A DNA stretch of 64,000 bases. It comes from Nitrospira sp. (GTDB lineage: Bacteria > Nitrospirota > Nitrospiria > Nitrospirales > Nitrospiraceae). The notes beneath the pieces were generated by a model. The model was not told where the DNA came from, ran no database searches, and worked only from the letters and a program-made list of their open reading frames with translations. How positions within the stretch are numbered: position 1 is the stretch's first letter; each line of letters opens with the position of its first letter. The stretch is from positions 1,504,315 through 1,568,314 of the forward strand of contig CP092081.1 of assembly GCA_022226935.1 (NCBI GenBank). The letters run 5' to 3'. A program made the translations under genes and the position numbers. Shown in pieces: positions 17,631-25,399 of the stretch.

Positions 17631-17680
17631 GAGGTCACTAGGGGTCACGAGGGGACAAGAGAGGACAGATTTTGGGACAG
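17631..17680. repeat. phased 10-bp imperfect repeats upstream of the Rep operon
   Basis: Four consecutive 10-base units at 17631-17670 follow the pattern GRGGWCAMKA (GAGGTCACTA, GGGGTCACGA, GGGGACAAGA, GAGGACAGAT), and a shifted GGGACA follows at 17674. One unit per helical turn suggests a protein-binding array, either an origin/iteron region for the Rep protein or an operator for the element's regulator. Confidence 0.45.
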
Positions 17681-18250
17681 CTTAGATGCAAAAGGAAGTG
17701 AGCAGAAGGAGGCGTAAGTGCGCTTTTCTGCGCTCAGAGCGGCAATTGTGCGCATCGTTCGGAGACGGGACCGGGAGCGAACACAAATCAGCTCGTTTTT
17801 GAGTGGTGGGCGAAAAAAAGTTTGGAAGGCATCCTCGGCATTGTGGGATAGGATTTGAAGCAGGGAGGCCGAACGCCCATAAAATAATGTCGAGGCAACT
17901 AAGTGACAATAAAAATATTAGCCATCGGGCTTAGAATTGCGCGACTAGTCTCTGAGTAAAGCGTACATACGTCCTTGTCTCCATCAGCATAAGCGATCGA
18001 ACGTTATTCTTGTTCGGGCGGTGCAATTTCGCACCGTGCGGCTTGTGCGAAAAAGCTCAGTTGCCATGTTGATTGCTTAGTACGTGTATGTAATTTCATG
18101 CACTCTTCGAGGGATTATTCTCGACATGAAAATAGTTATTCATAGATACGTAGGTATTCGTGCCTTCAACATGGAAATAGTTGACTCAAATTCAGCGAAT
18201 TGTGCTACAACGCACTGCCATTGGAGCGCACCTTCTACCTCAGAGGACAC
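17681..18250. other. AT-richer control region without a clear gene
   Basis: About 570 bases separate the leftward integration/replication genes from the rightward cargo. The only distinct structure is a short perfect hairpin at 18019-18036 (CGGTGC, 6-base loop, GCACCG). A weak promoter-like pair lies upstream of the small secreted ORF: TTGACT at 18181 and TACAAC at 18206, with a long spacer of 19 bases. Base composition is lower in GC than the host chromosome here. An ORF at 17682-17909 on the minus strand has no coding character. Confidence 0.5.
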
Positions 18251-18460
18251 ATGCATTGTCCTGCCCGTCTTGGTAGTGCAACGTTTTCAGTCTTCGTCTT
18301 CATGACTCTCGCATTCACATTTTTTACCAGACCAGCAGCTGCCCTAATTGTGAGTTCCGAGACCGTGCCACAACTTCCTATCGGTCCAAGTACGTCACCT
18401 GGAGCGGGACCGGCTCAAACTATTAATGTCAACGGACAAGTCACCTTTTCGGAGCATTAG
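18251..18460 (+). CDS. small secreted protein of unknown function
   Basis: 69 residues from an ATG preceded by AGAGGA. Residues 15-~33 form a signal peptide (FSVFVFMTLAFTFF) with probable cleavage after an Ala-rich site (TRPAAA). The mature part is only ~35 residues, rich in Pro, Ser and Gly. It opens the rightward cargo region of the tRNA-Thr element. No family recognised. Confidence 0.45.
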   Translation: MHCPARLGSATFSVFVFMTLAFTFFTRPAAALIVSSETVPQLPIGPSTSPGAGPAQTINVNGQVTFSEH

Positions 18461-18606
18461 CACTGATCTGTTTATATTTCAATTATGTAGCGCTCACTTT
18501 ATCACCGTCGTCGACGATCCGTGTCGCCTGAGGCGCGTGCCTGTTCATTTTGTCGAGCCGACGAACCCAGATCCATACCTAACACCGTAGTCTTGGAGGA
18601 CACCAC

Positions 18607-18915
18607 ATGCGCACACTACCCAGGCTAGCGGCCGGTCTTTCCGCACTGCTCCTCACCGGCTGCGTAGACCTCTCCTTTCGCATCACGCCGGAGAATATCT
18701 CGGTGAAACCGATGGCGGAGGGCAAGACCTGCATATACACCCTGTTTAATTTTGGCTACGGCACCAATACCGCTGAGCAGGCCATGGCCAACGCAACCCC
18801 GCCGATTCAGAACATTCGCAGCATCAGTCTAACGGTCTTTCATTTCCTAGTCTTCGAATCACACTGCCTGAAGGTCGTCGGTGAGAGCGCTCCAGCCGGC
18901 GTGGGAGCACGCTAA
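18607..18915 (+). CDS. small lipoprotein, copy 1 of a tandem family
   Basis: 102 residues with a lipobox LLTGC after a short signal. The mature part contains ITPENISVKPMAEGKTCIYT, a Gly/Tyr-rich FNFGYGTNTAEQAMANATPP and IQNIRSIS, ending with a hydrophobic strand, a Cys and VVGE. This order (Gly-rich strand, Ala-rich helix, I-x-x-I-R strand, late VVGE) resembles small TRL-like bacterial lipoproteins, but the match is by memory and unproven. SD AGGAGGAC... lies upstream. Copies 2 and 3 follow directly. Confidence 0.75.
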   Translation: MRTLPRLAAGLSALLLTGCVDLSFRITPENISVKPMAEGKTCIYTLFNFGYGTNTAEQAMANATPPIQNIRSISLTVFHFLVFESHCLKVVGESAPAGVGAR

Positions 18916-18951
18916 TTGGAACATGATATGTTCGCAAGAGGAGGACCCCGC

Positions 18952-19254
18952 ATGCGCACGTTCTGTACGCTGACCGTCTGTCTCGCCGTGCTTCTGCTCG
19001 TTGGCTGTGTCAGCATCACCAATCGCATCACCCCCGAGGATCTCTCGGTGAAACCGATCGCGGAGGGCAAGACCTGCATGTACACCCTGTTTGAGTTGGG
19101 CTACGGCAACAATACCGTCGAGCAGGCCATGGCCAACGCCACCCCGCCGATTCAAAAAATCCGAAGCGTGAGCCACAGCCTCTTCTTCTTGCTGTTTGTG
19201 AATAAGAGCTGCCTCATCGTGGTCGGCGAAGGCGCACCAGCCGCCGCGCCATAG
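18952..19254 (+). CDS. small lipoprotein, copy 2 of a tandem family
   Basis: 100 residues from the ATG at 18952, which has AGAGGAGGAC upstream; a TTG at 18916 would give an implausible N terminus. The lipobox reads LLVGC. It shares with copies 1 and 3 the core LSVKP, EGKTC, YGNNTVEQAMANATPPIQKI and the C-terminal Cys-Leu-x-VVGEGAP. The two conserved Cys of the mature part could form a disulfide in the periplasm. Confidence 0.75.
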   Translation: MRTFCTLTVCLAVLLLVGCVSITNRITPEDLSVKPIAEGKTCMYTLFELGYGNNTVEQAMANATPPIQKIRSVSHSLFFLLFVNKSCLIVVGEGAPAAAP

Positions 19255-19312
19255 CGGCGACGCCAACGGAGACGGTCTGTCGACGATTACCACGTACTGG
19301 AGGGATTATACG

Positions 19313-19615
19313 ATGCATCGACTGATCTGCTGCACCTGCTGGCTGACGGCCCTACTTCTCTCCGGCTGCATAAATCTCTCATTTCGCCTGACCCCAGAGG
19401 ATCTCTCGGTGAAACCGATGGTGGAGGGCAAGGACTGCGCGTACGCCGCGTTTGGGTTTGGTTACGGCACCACGACCGTTGAGCAGGCCATGGCCAACGC
19501 CACTCCGCCGATTCAGAACATCCGAAGCGTGGGGATAAACGAATTCTACTTGCTAGGTGTATACAGGGGGTGCCTGATCGTGGTCGGCGAAGGTGCCCCG
19601 AGCGCCAGGAAATAA
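19313..19615 (+). CDS. small lipoprotein, copy 3 of a tandem family
   Basis: 100 residues, lipobox LLSGC, SD GGAGGG upstream. It keeps the LSVKPMVEGKDC, FGYGTTTVEQAMANATPP and CLIVVGEGAP blocks. The three genes are similar at DNA level in the blocks encoding these motifs, which points to fairly recent tandem duplication with divergence of the variable strand before the last Cys (LTVFHFLVF, SLFFLLFVN and NEFYLLGVY in copies 1-3). Confidence 0.75.
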   Translation: MHRLICCTCWLTALLLSGCINLSFRLTPEDLSVKPMVEGKDCAYAAFGFGYGTTTVEQAMANATPPIQNIRSVGINEFYLLGVYRGCLIVVGEGAPSARK

Positions 19616-19895
19616 GCCCACCGTGCCCCCCACACGACCGATTGTGCGCGAGCTCACTGCACCAGGCTGGTGCACGGTGGTGGATCTGGAGGGCCTGACG
19701 TATCGGGCGGAGGCGGTGATGGCGGAACTGGCGGCCACTCGTTTGTGCCCAAATTTGTATAAAAGGCCTATCTCATGTTTGGTGGAGTGAATGTCAGAAG
19801 CAGAAGTTTTTCTTTTGACAGTGTCGCCTTGACGGGGGGACTTACAGCTTGATGCCATCATCTTTCATGCTCATCGCTTATCGAAAGGAAATTGC

Positions 19896-21128
19896 ATGCG
19901 ACATTTTGATAGACGCAGCATCTTTGCGTCACCATTCTCCTTCTTGCTCATAGCGCTTGTTGTGGTTTCCGGTAGTGGTTGTACCGTCCCTCTGTATAAA
20001 GAGTCATTCCTTACCGCAGCATCAGACGGGCCCAAGTGGAGCCCCGTTCGCACAGGCCATAAGTTAGGTGTTGGTGACCATATCCACGTCATCGCTCTAG
20101 CAGTTGACCCGAAAACCCCCGACACCGTCTATGCCGCAACAGAAATCTTGCTAACGGAAGGGTATAAACGCGATCTCATTAAAACGACAGATGGGGGAGT
20201 GTGGTGGAGTAGGGTCAAGAAGGGCGTTCCCGTCTCGTTAAACGTGAAGTGTATAGCGATTGATCCTCATGTCACTAGCACATTATACCTGGGTACAGTT
20301 GAGGGCGGAATATATAAGAGCATCGATGCGGGAGAGAACTGGGTGTCGATGAGTTCGGGAATGGAAACCAAGAAACCCGGAAAGCCCAGCGCTGCGTTTC
20401 GAACCATCAATGCTTTGGCAATTGATCCACAAAATCCCAATACGTTATATGCTGCTACGCAAGCCGGAATATACAAGAGCATCAATGGGGCAGAGAATTG
20501 GGTCGAAGTCAGTAATGGCTTGACGGATATACAGGATCCTCAGTGGCAGGATTACACCGGTGGTGTTATTGCTTATGCCGTAGCAATCGACCCAACCAAT
20601 TCGCAAATAATCTATGCGGCCACTTATGGTAAGGGGGTTTTTAAGAGTGCCGACGGAGGGACAAGCTGGACTGGCACGCTTCTCGCGCTCGGGAAGAATA
20701 AAATGTTTGGAGGCATCCAGGCATTCGGGGAGAATGAAATGTCAGTAGGCGTCCAAGCGCTAGCGATTAATCCTAAACAGCCTACTATCATTTATGCTGG
20801 AACGACTCTTTCCGGGGTGTTCAAAACCTCAAATGCAGGAAAGTCATGGGAGCCGGTCAACACTGGTTTGGGATCTCAAGCCACGAAAGTGGGTTCACTT
20901 ATGATCGACCCTCAGAACCCCAATACCGTATATGCGGGTACCCAGCGAGGGGTCATTAGAACCACGAATGGCGGACAAAACTGGAAGTTCATTAACTCCG
21001 GACTACAGCCGGTGCCCAATATGGATCAACCAGTAGTACTTGCCATCGATCCATTGAACCCACATACGATGTACGCCGGCACTACTTTGCTCGGCATTTA
21101 CAAAAGTCCGAACGTCGAAAAAGAGTAA
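19896..21128 (+). CDS. BNR/sialidase-fold beta-propeller lipoprotein
   Basis: 410 residues with lipobox VSGSGC. Seven repeats of about 50 residues follow the pattern AIDPxNPxTxYAGTxxGIYKSxNxGxxW, for example around residues 65, 115, 170, 225, 285, 330 and 380. These are BNR/Asp-box-like blades as in photosynthesis assembly factor YCF48-type and VPS10/sortilin-like propellers, so a complete seven-bladed propeller is likely. It should sit on a membrane facing the periplasm or outside; binding partner unknown. SD GAAAGGAAA upstream. Confidence 0.85.
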   Translation: MRHFDRRSIFASPFSFLLIALVVVSGSGCTVPLYKESFLTAASDGPKWSPVRTGHKLGVGDHIHVIALAVDPKTPDTVYAATEILLTEGYKRDLIKTTDGGVWWSRVKKGVPVSLNVKCIAIDPHVTSTLYLGTVEGGIYKSIDAGENWVSMSSGMETKKPGKPSAAFRTINALAIDPQNPNTLYAATQAGIYKSINGAENWVEVSNGLTDIQDPQWQDYTGGVIAYAVAIDPTNSQIIYAATYGKGVFKSADGGTSWTGTLLALGKNKMFGGIQAFGENEMSVGVQALAINPKQPTIIYAGTTLSGVFKTSNAGKSWEPVNTGLGSQATKVGSLMIDPQNPNTVYAGTQRGVIRTTNGGQNWKFINSGLQPVPNMDQPVVLAIDPLNPHTMYAGTTLLGIYKSPNVEKE

Positions 21129-21136
21129 TCTGGCAG

Positions 21137-21270
21137 TTAGTCGAAAGTATGCCCGATGGTCACGACATCGAACGTTTTGGCAGCCGCTTCGATGAGCGTC
21201 CCGCGCAACACATTCAACCACTGTTCACGACAAATGCCGTCACCTGTTGTTCGGGATCGACTCCGAGCAT
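21137..21270 (-). pseudogene. frameshifted remnant of a short unknown coding sequence
   Basis: Reading the minus strand from the ATG at 21270 gives MLGVDPEQQVTA, and a shifted frame then continues ICREQWLNVLRGTL, EAAAKTFDVVTIGHTFD and a stop at 21137. The two pieces read like one ordinary protein broken by a single indel near 21235. No family recognised. The rest of the gap 21129-21545 shows nothing else. Confidence 0.25.
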
Positions 21271-21545
21271 GTCTCTGTCCTGTGCCACCTCACATGTTCG
21301 TTCGGAAAATGTGAGTCATTCAATGGGTGTTCGTGTGATGAGTGCGTGAACGAGCCTGGTTCCTTACCCTCACGCATGCCCAGGCCGCCATGAAAGGTGG
21401 TGGCATGAGGACAATGAAGAGCGATCGCACATAGCATTGGGCCGGCTGACACCTGCCGCCCATACGAGGCAGTGGGCCAGAATATCGGTCACGGTGTCGA
21501 CCGGATTCTAAAAGGGGGGCTGCCATTAAGGACGGGGGAAGTCGG

Positions 21546-23498
21546 ATGCACAAGTACACTCTCGCGCTGGTCGTAATTGTAAGTCTGTCTGTGCTGTCGA
21601 GTGGTTGCACTGCCATTATGGAGGCAAGGGCAAAATATCGAGCTGAAAATCCTCACCTGTTTCCAGAAGAGGTGGTATCTCGTGAACCAGAGCAGAAGCC
21701 ACCCACGAGCGTTCTTAGCCCGGACGCTTATGGAGAAAACATAGCCGGAACTCCGTATGCTTTTGTCAAATTAACTGTAGCGGAGAAGGCGGCTCTCCAT
21801 TGGGCAGCTTCTCAAGAATACCTACGATTACACAGTTCAAAGCCGTCGAATGCCGAGGTAGGAATCCTGGCAGACATGCATGGTATGAGCTCGATCTCCC
21901 TCAGTGAGAAGGCAAATCATTGGGACATGCCAGAACCATCTATTTGGCAGGTTCTTAATGGACTTCCTCTGAGTCTCAGAGACTTTGAAAAATGGCGCGC
22001 GCAACGCATAGAACAAGATAATACACGGGTTGGAGTGGCTAGAGCAGTAGCCAAACTTGAGCAAGCCCAAATCATTGAGCAGAAAGAATCCTCTCTACAT
22101 CGGCATGGATGTGAGTGGATGACCGGAAAATATTATGTGAACAGCGCCCCATCCTCACTGTGTACTCCCGTCCTAAGTAGATGTGCAGAGGGCGATTGCA
22201 CTAATGGCCATGGGACATATGTTTCCTTTGATGGAACAAAGTACATTGGATATTTTGAGGACGGTGCCCGTATTGGGGAGGATACGGTAACTGCTGGCGC
22301 ATATGGATCAAATGAATCAGCTACGCCCCATTCCTTTACGAACCTACTTCCCGAGCAGAAGGCTGCACTCCATTGGATCACTAGTCGAGAGTATGTGAGT
22401 CTGCATGACCCTAATTGGGCCAAGAAAAATCCTGATGTACTCGCTGCCCTCCATGGGATGTCTGCCAAGTCGCTGGAGAAAATGGTGAATGGATGGCAAA
22501 TGTCAGAAGAATCCATTCGTCGAATTATTAATCAACTTCCCTACAGGCAACATGCGTTTGAGAAATGGCGAGCACAAACTATTGAGCGGCAAAATACGTC
22601 AGAACGTCTACCTAATTTAGTTGAACTCCTTGCTCGTGAGCAATTGGGTGAGCAGGCTCATAATGGCATGCAGCGAAGTGGATGCGGATGGATGACCGGC
22701 GAATATTATCTCGATCGCAATCCTTCTGCCCTTTGCACTCCGGTTGTTGGGACTTGTATTGAGGGTGATTGCATCAATGGGCATGGCGTTTATGTCTTAT
22801 TTACGGGAGTTAAATTCTCAGGAACGTTCAAAGATGGCAAACCTATCAGCCGAGATAAGATTTACCCAAAGAAAACATACATAACTGGCAGCTGTACGGA
22901 AGGTAATTGTACTAATGGACACGGAACGTATGTCTTTTCAGACGGGTCGAAATATGTTGGAGATTTCAAGGATGGTCTAGCCCATGGCAAGGGATCGAAG
23001 AGCTGGATGGTCGGGATTAAGTATAGCGGCGATTTTGATCACGGTGTCGCCACTCAAGAAGAAAGCTTTACGGTTCCAGCAAAACAGGGCCTGTCAAAAA
23101 AAACATGTCTTGAAGGAAACTGCATTGATGGCCAAGGCACACTCACATACCCTAATGACACAAAATACGTTGGAGCATTTAAATCCGGGCAGCCCTCGGG
23201 TCAAGGAATATATCTTTGGAGGGATGGAGAAGCGCTGAGGGGAGATTTCGAGAACGGTTTTTTGATAAAGGGAGAGTATATCTTTCAGGACGGAAGCCGT
23301 GTGGGTCAGAATATACGTCGAAGTTGGCACGAAACCTACGCGGAAGAAGCGAAAGCTGCTCAAGATAAGGCAGATCGAGAGCGTGCCGAACGCATTTTCA
23401 GTCGGTTTCTTTTCAATCAGGTTATAGATTCTGTCGTCGAGATGACTTTAGATAACTCGTGGAGTGGCGCTCATGGTGGACGTGGTTTTATGCAGTGA
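21546..23498 (+). CDS. MORN-repeat lipoprotein with an internal duplication
   Basis: 650 residues, lipobox VLSSGC. Two homologous modules (residues ~75-245 and ~258-430) each contain EKAALHW or QKAALHW, a helical HGMS...W...P block, FEKWRAQ-IE, GC-WMTG-YY, LCTPV, and a MORN-like strand pair CxEGDCxNGHGxYV/F-G-K. Further MORN units follow at ~435-600 (CTEGNCTNGHGTYVF, YVGDFKDG, CLEGNCIDGQGTLTY, YVGAFKSGQ). The C terminus is a charged helix. MORN repeats are usually membrane- or protein-binding beta hairpins. The internal duplication suggests expansion within the element. Confidence 0.8.
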   Translation: MHKYTLALVVIVSLSVLSSGCTAIMEARAKYRAENPHLFPEEVVSREPEQKPPTSVLSPDAYGENIAGTPYAFVKLTVAEKAALHWAASQEYLRLHSSKPSNAEVGILADMHGMSSISLSEKANHWDMPEPSIWQVLNGLPLSLRDFEKWRAQRIEQDNTRVGVARAVAKLEQAQIIEQKESSLHRHGCEWMTGKYYVNSAPSSLCTPVLSRCAEGDCTNGHGTYVSFDGTKYIGYFEDGARIGEDTVTAGAYGSNESATPHSFTNLLPEQKAALHWITSREYVSLHDPNWAKKNPDVLAALHGMSAKSLEKMVNGWQMSEESIRRIINQLPYRQHAFEKWRAQTIERQNTSERLPNLVELLAREQLGEQAHNGMQRSGCGWMTGEYYLDRNPSALCTPVVGTCIEGDCINGHGVYVLFTGVKFSGTFKDGKPISRDKIYPKKTYITGSCTEGNCTNGHGTYVFSDGSKYVGDFKDGLAHGKGSKSWMVGIKYSGDFDHGVATQEESFTVPAKQGLSKKTCLEGNCIDGQGTLTYPNDTKYVGAFKSGQPSGQGIYLWRDGEALRGDFENGFLIKGEYIFQDGSRVGQNIRRSWHETYAEEAKAAQDKADRERAERIFSRFLFNQVIDSVVEMTLDNSWSGAHGGRGFMQ

Positions 23499-23587
23499 CA
23501 AGGGACAGCTTTGCTGAGGCATAGTCAAAGGGCAGTCTTGTACGGAGTTGAGCCGGACACAAATGCTACATTCGATTTACGCTCCGA

Positions 23588-23884
23588 ATGAGCGATGGAG
23601 TACGGTCTTTTGATGCCTTGGAAGAACGCGGTCTGACTCCGCGAGGCTCATTGGCGGACGCGATTCGACTCGATAATGGTATGACCGCCGACCGGTTTAT
23701 GGCCTGCTGTGAGGATCAGGGCATTGAGCTACCGTGTATTCAGCCGGGCAAACCCGATCAAAATCCGTTCATCGCGCGCTTCAATCGCGCGTACCGAACC
23801 GAAGTCCTCAATGCCTAGGTGTTCGAGTCGCTCAAACATGTCCGGGAGATACCCACAGAATGGTTAAATAGTTACAGAGTTTAA
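23588..23884 (+). pseudogene. fragment of an IS3-family transposase (integrase core end)
   Basis: The translation contains IRLDNGMTADRF, the hallmark QGIELPCIQPGKPDQN, F-I-A-RFNR-YRTEVLNA, then an in-frame TAG at 23816-23818 exactly where the family has a Tyr, and then VFESLKHVREI and EWLN. This matches the C-terminal part of the DDE domain of IS3-type OrfB. It lacks the first part of the catalytic domain, so it is an inactive remnant inside the right end of the tRNA-Thr element. Confidence 0.85.
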
Positions 23885-24066
23885 CGAAGAACGGCCTCAT
23901 GACGCATTGACAGGCTCCCGCCTGACAGGTATCGGACACGATTAGAAGCTCGAAGTTCTCTTTTGCGGCGTCTCCTTGACAGGGGAGCTTGCAAGAGGAA
24001 GCAAGGTAATCAACCCGAAGTGTGCTAATGCGAAACTGTCTCACTGAAGGGGTTAACAGCATTGGA

Positions 24067-24087
24067 CTGTGCTAAATTTGTGCTAAA
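24067..24087 (+). repeat. arm-type-like direct repeat, right copy
   Basis: Exact 21-bp copy of 14997-15017 in the same orientation, located 129 bp inside the attR core. Confidence 0.5.
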
Positions 24088-24216
24088 AACTTTCAAAACC
24101 AACCTGTACCCCTCGAACCTATCGAACCAATAGAATGCACGCAAGCAATTGTATTCACGGTAAAAACGGGGAAACCACCTGATACACCGAGCATTTCAAA
24201 AATTGTCCTGGCCTGA

Positions 24217-24261
24217 TTCGTAAACCGCAGGTCGGTGGTTCGATTCCACTCGCCGGCTCCA
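24217..24261 (+). repeat. attR: 45-bp core repeat of the tRNA-Thr 3' part
   Basis: Perfect copy of 14910-14954. The 5' half of the tRNA is absent here, so this is an attachment-site remnant and not a second tRNA gene. Confidence 0.9.
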
Positions 24262-24906
24262 GAAAAAGGCGTCTCCATGTAATATATTTCCTCCGACAGG
24301 AACGGCCCCACCCTCTACTCAATCCGCTGCTTACCATTTCGCATGCCAGCCCTCGGTCAGCGAATCGAGGAGCGCCCCGCGCTCGCTTTTTCAATCACCA
24401 TCCTTCGCGCCGGCAAGATGGAAAGCTCGTATGCTACATCGGCCGTCTCCATGAACTCCTCCGCATGGTCGTGAAGCCGATCGTGCGCAGACGATCCTCA
24501 TTCTGGCTGTGTATAACTCTGACACTGCCCGCATTGGACATTGCAGGCAGGATCGTCGAATTACGTAGGCCAGGGGTTTGCCTAGTCACCGACCGTTCGG
24601 CATTGTGGAAGAAATGCTAAAACAAGAGTCAAGCCACAAGATATAGGGGGTGGCGTAAGGCGATAGAAGTTCTGCACGTTTATTAGGCAGTTTGTGAGAA
24701 AGCCAGTCAATGGCTGATTTTCACCTTCCGCCAATTCGTTATCCCCAGCGTCATCCACAGTATTTGGGGACCGCCAAATAGCGTGTCGGAGCACGCCGGC
24801 TTTGGAGGTCGAGCGGTTTATTTTTGATGAGATGCGTAATGTCGATTCAGCCCCGCGCGATCGACTAATGGGTAGGGACCACATTCAAACTAAAGGAAGA
24901 AGACGT
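24262..24906. other. 645 bases outside the element with no supported gene
   Basis: Short ORFs on both strands lack signal peptides, ribosome-binding sites or recognisable motifs. The stretch may hold eroded coding sequence at the former junction, but nothing can be named. Confidence 0.4.
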
Positions 24907-25314
24907 ATGCGATTCCTCATATTTATGATCCCGGCGGTATATCAGCCGAAAATAGGCGAGAAGATAGAGGCGGATTTTACGCCCGATGCGGAGATGATGG
25001 CGAAGATGGGCCAGTTCAACGAAGAACTGAAGAAAGCCGGCGCGCTACTGTCGTTGGACGGATTACAGCCCCTGACGACTGGCGCGCGTTTGGTGTTTTC
25101 ACAAGGCAAGGCCAGCATAACGGACGGCTCATTGGTCGAAGCCAAGGAAGTGGTCGGCGGCTATTGGATGCTGCAAGCCAAGTCGAAGCAGCAGGTCGTT
25201 GATTGGATGAAGCGCTGTCCGGCGCAAGACGGCGACGTGATCGAGATTCGGCAGGTTTTCGAGATGCCGGATTTTCCTGCGGAGGTTCAGGCGGCAGCGA
25301 GAAAAAATGGTTGA
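24907..25314 (+). CDS. YCII-domain protein
   Basis: 135 residues from the ATG at 24907 (AAGGAAG upstream). The protein has the YCII layout: an initial RFLIFMIP strand, an acidic helix with MMAKMGQFNEEL, LSLDGLQPL, and the terminal GGYWMLQAKSKQQVVDWMKR and VIEIRQVFEMPDF segments. Proteins of this larger subgroup are often found beside VOC/PhnB-like proteins, as here. The catalytic role is uncertain. Probably co-transcribed with the next gene. Confidence 0.85.
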   Translation: MRFLIFMIPAVYQPKIGEKIEADFTPDAEMMAKMGQFNEELKKAGALLSLDGLQPLTTGARLVFSQGKASITDGSLVEAKEVVGGYWMLQAKSKQQVVDWMKRCPAQDGDVIEIRQVFEMPDFPAEVQAAARKNG

Positions 25315-25399
25315 GCGTCGTCCCTTTTCTAAGGGCAGGGCACCGCTCTGGTGGTTGCGTAAATGAATCGGTTTACTCAAAAAGCGAAGGAGGAGTGCG

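Larger units (their letters stand above)
14910..24261. mobile_element. tRNA-Thr-integrated element of about 9.3 kb
   Basis: A tyrosine integrase lies just inside the tRNA-Thr gene. The last 45 bases of the tRNA (14910-14954) recur exactly at 24217-24261, giving an inserted length of 9307 bases. The backbone is integrase, AlpA-like regulator, Rep_trans protein and a small coupled ORF on the minus strand. The cargo on the plus strand is exported proteins: a small secreted peptide, three tandem lipoproteins, a beta-propeller lipoprotein and a MORN lipoprotein. An IS3 remnant lies near the right end. No conjugation apparatus or capsid gene is visible, so this is an integrative element that probably depends on helpers for transfer. 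Confidence 0.85.

Noticed and set aside
17682-17909. 75-residue minus-strand ORF in the element's control region
   Set aside because: No ribosome-binding site, atypical composition and no recognisable motif.
18019-18036. Small hairpin as a terminator
   Set aside because: Stem of only six pairs, no T tract and not placed after any gene.
24217-24261. Second tRNA-Thr gene
   Set aside because: Only the part from the anticodon loop to the CCA end is present; there is no 5' acceptor strand or D arm.
24093-24311. Minus-strand ORF containing EWNRTTDLR
   Set aside because: This peptide is the reverse reading of the tRNA-derived attR repeat; it is a well-known false gene product and has no start signal.
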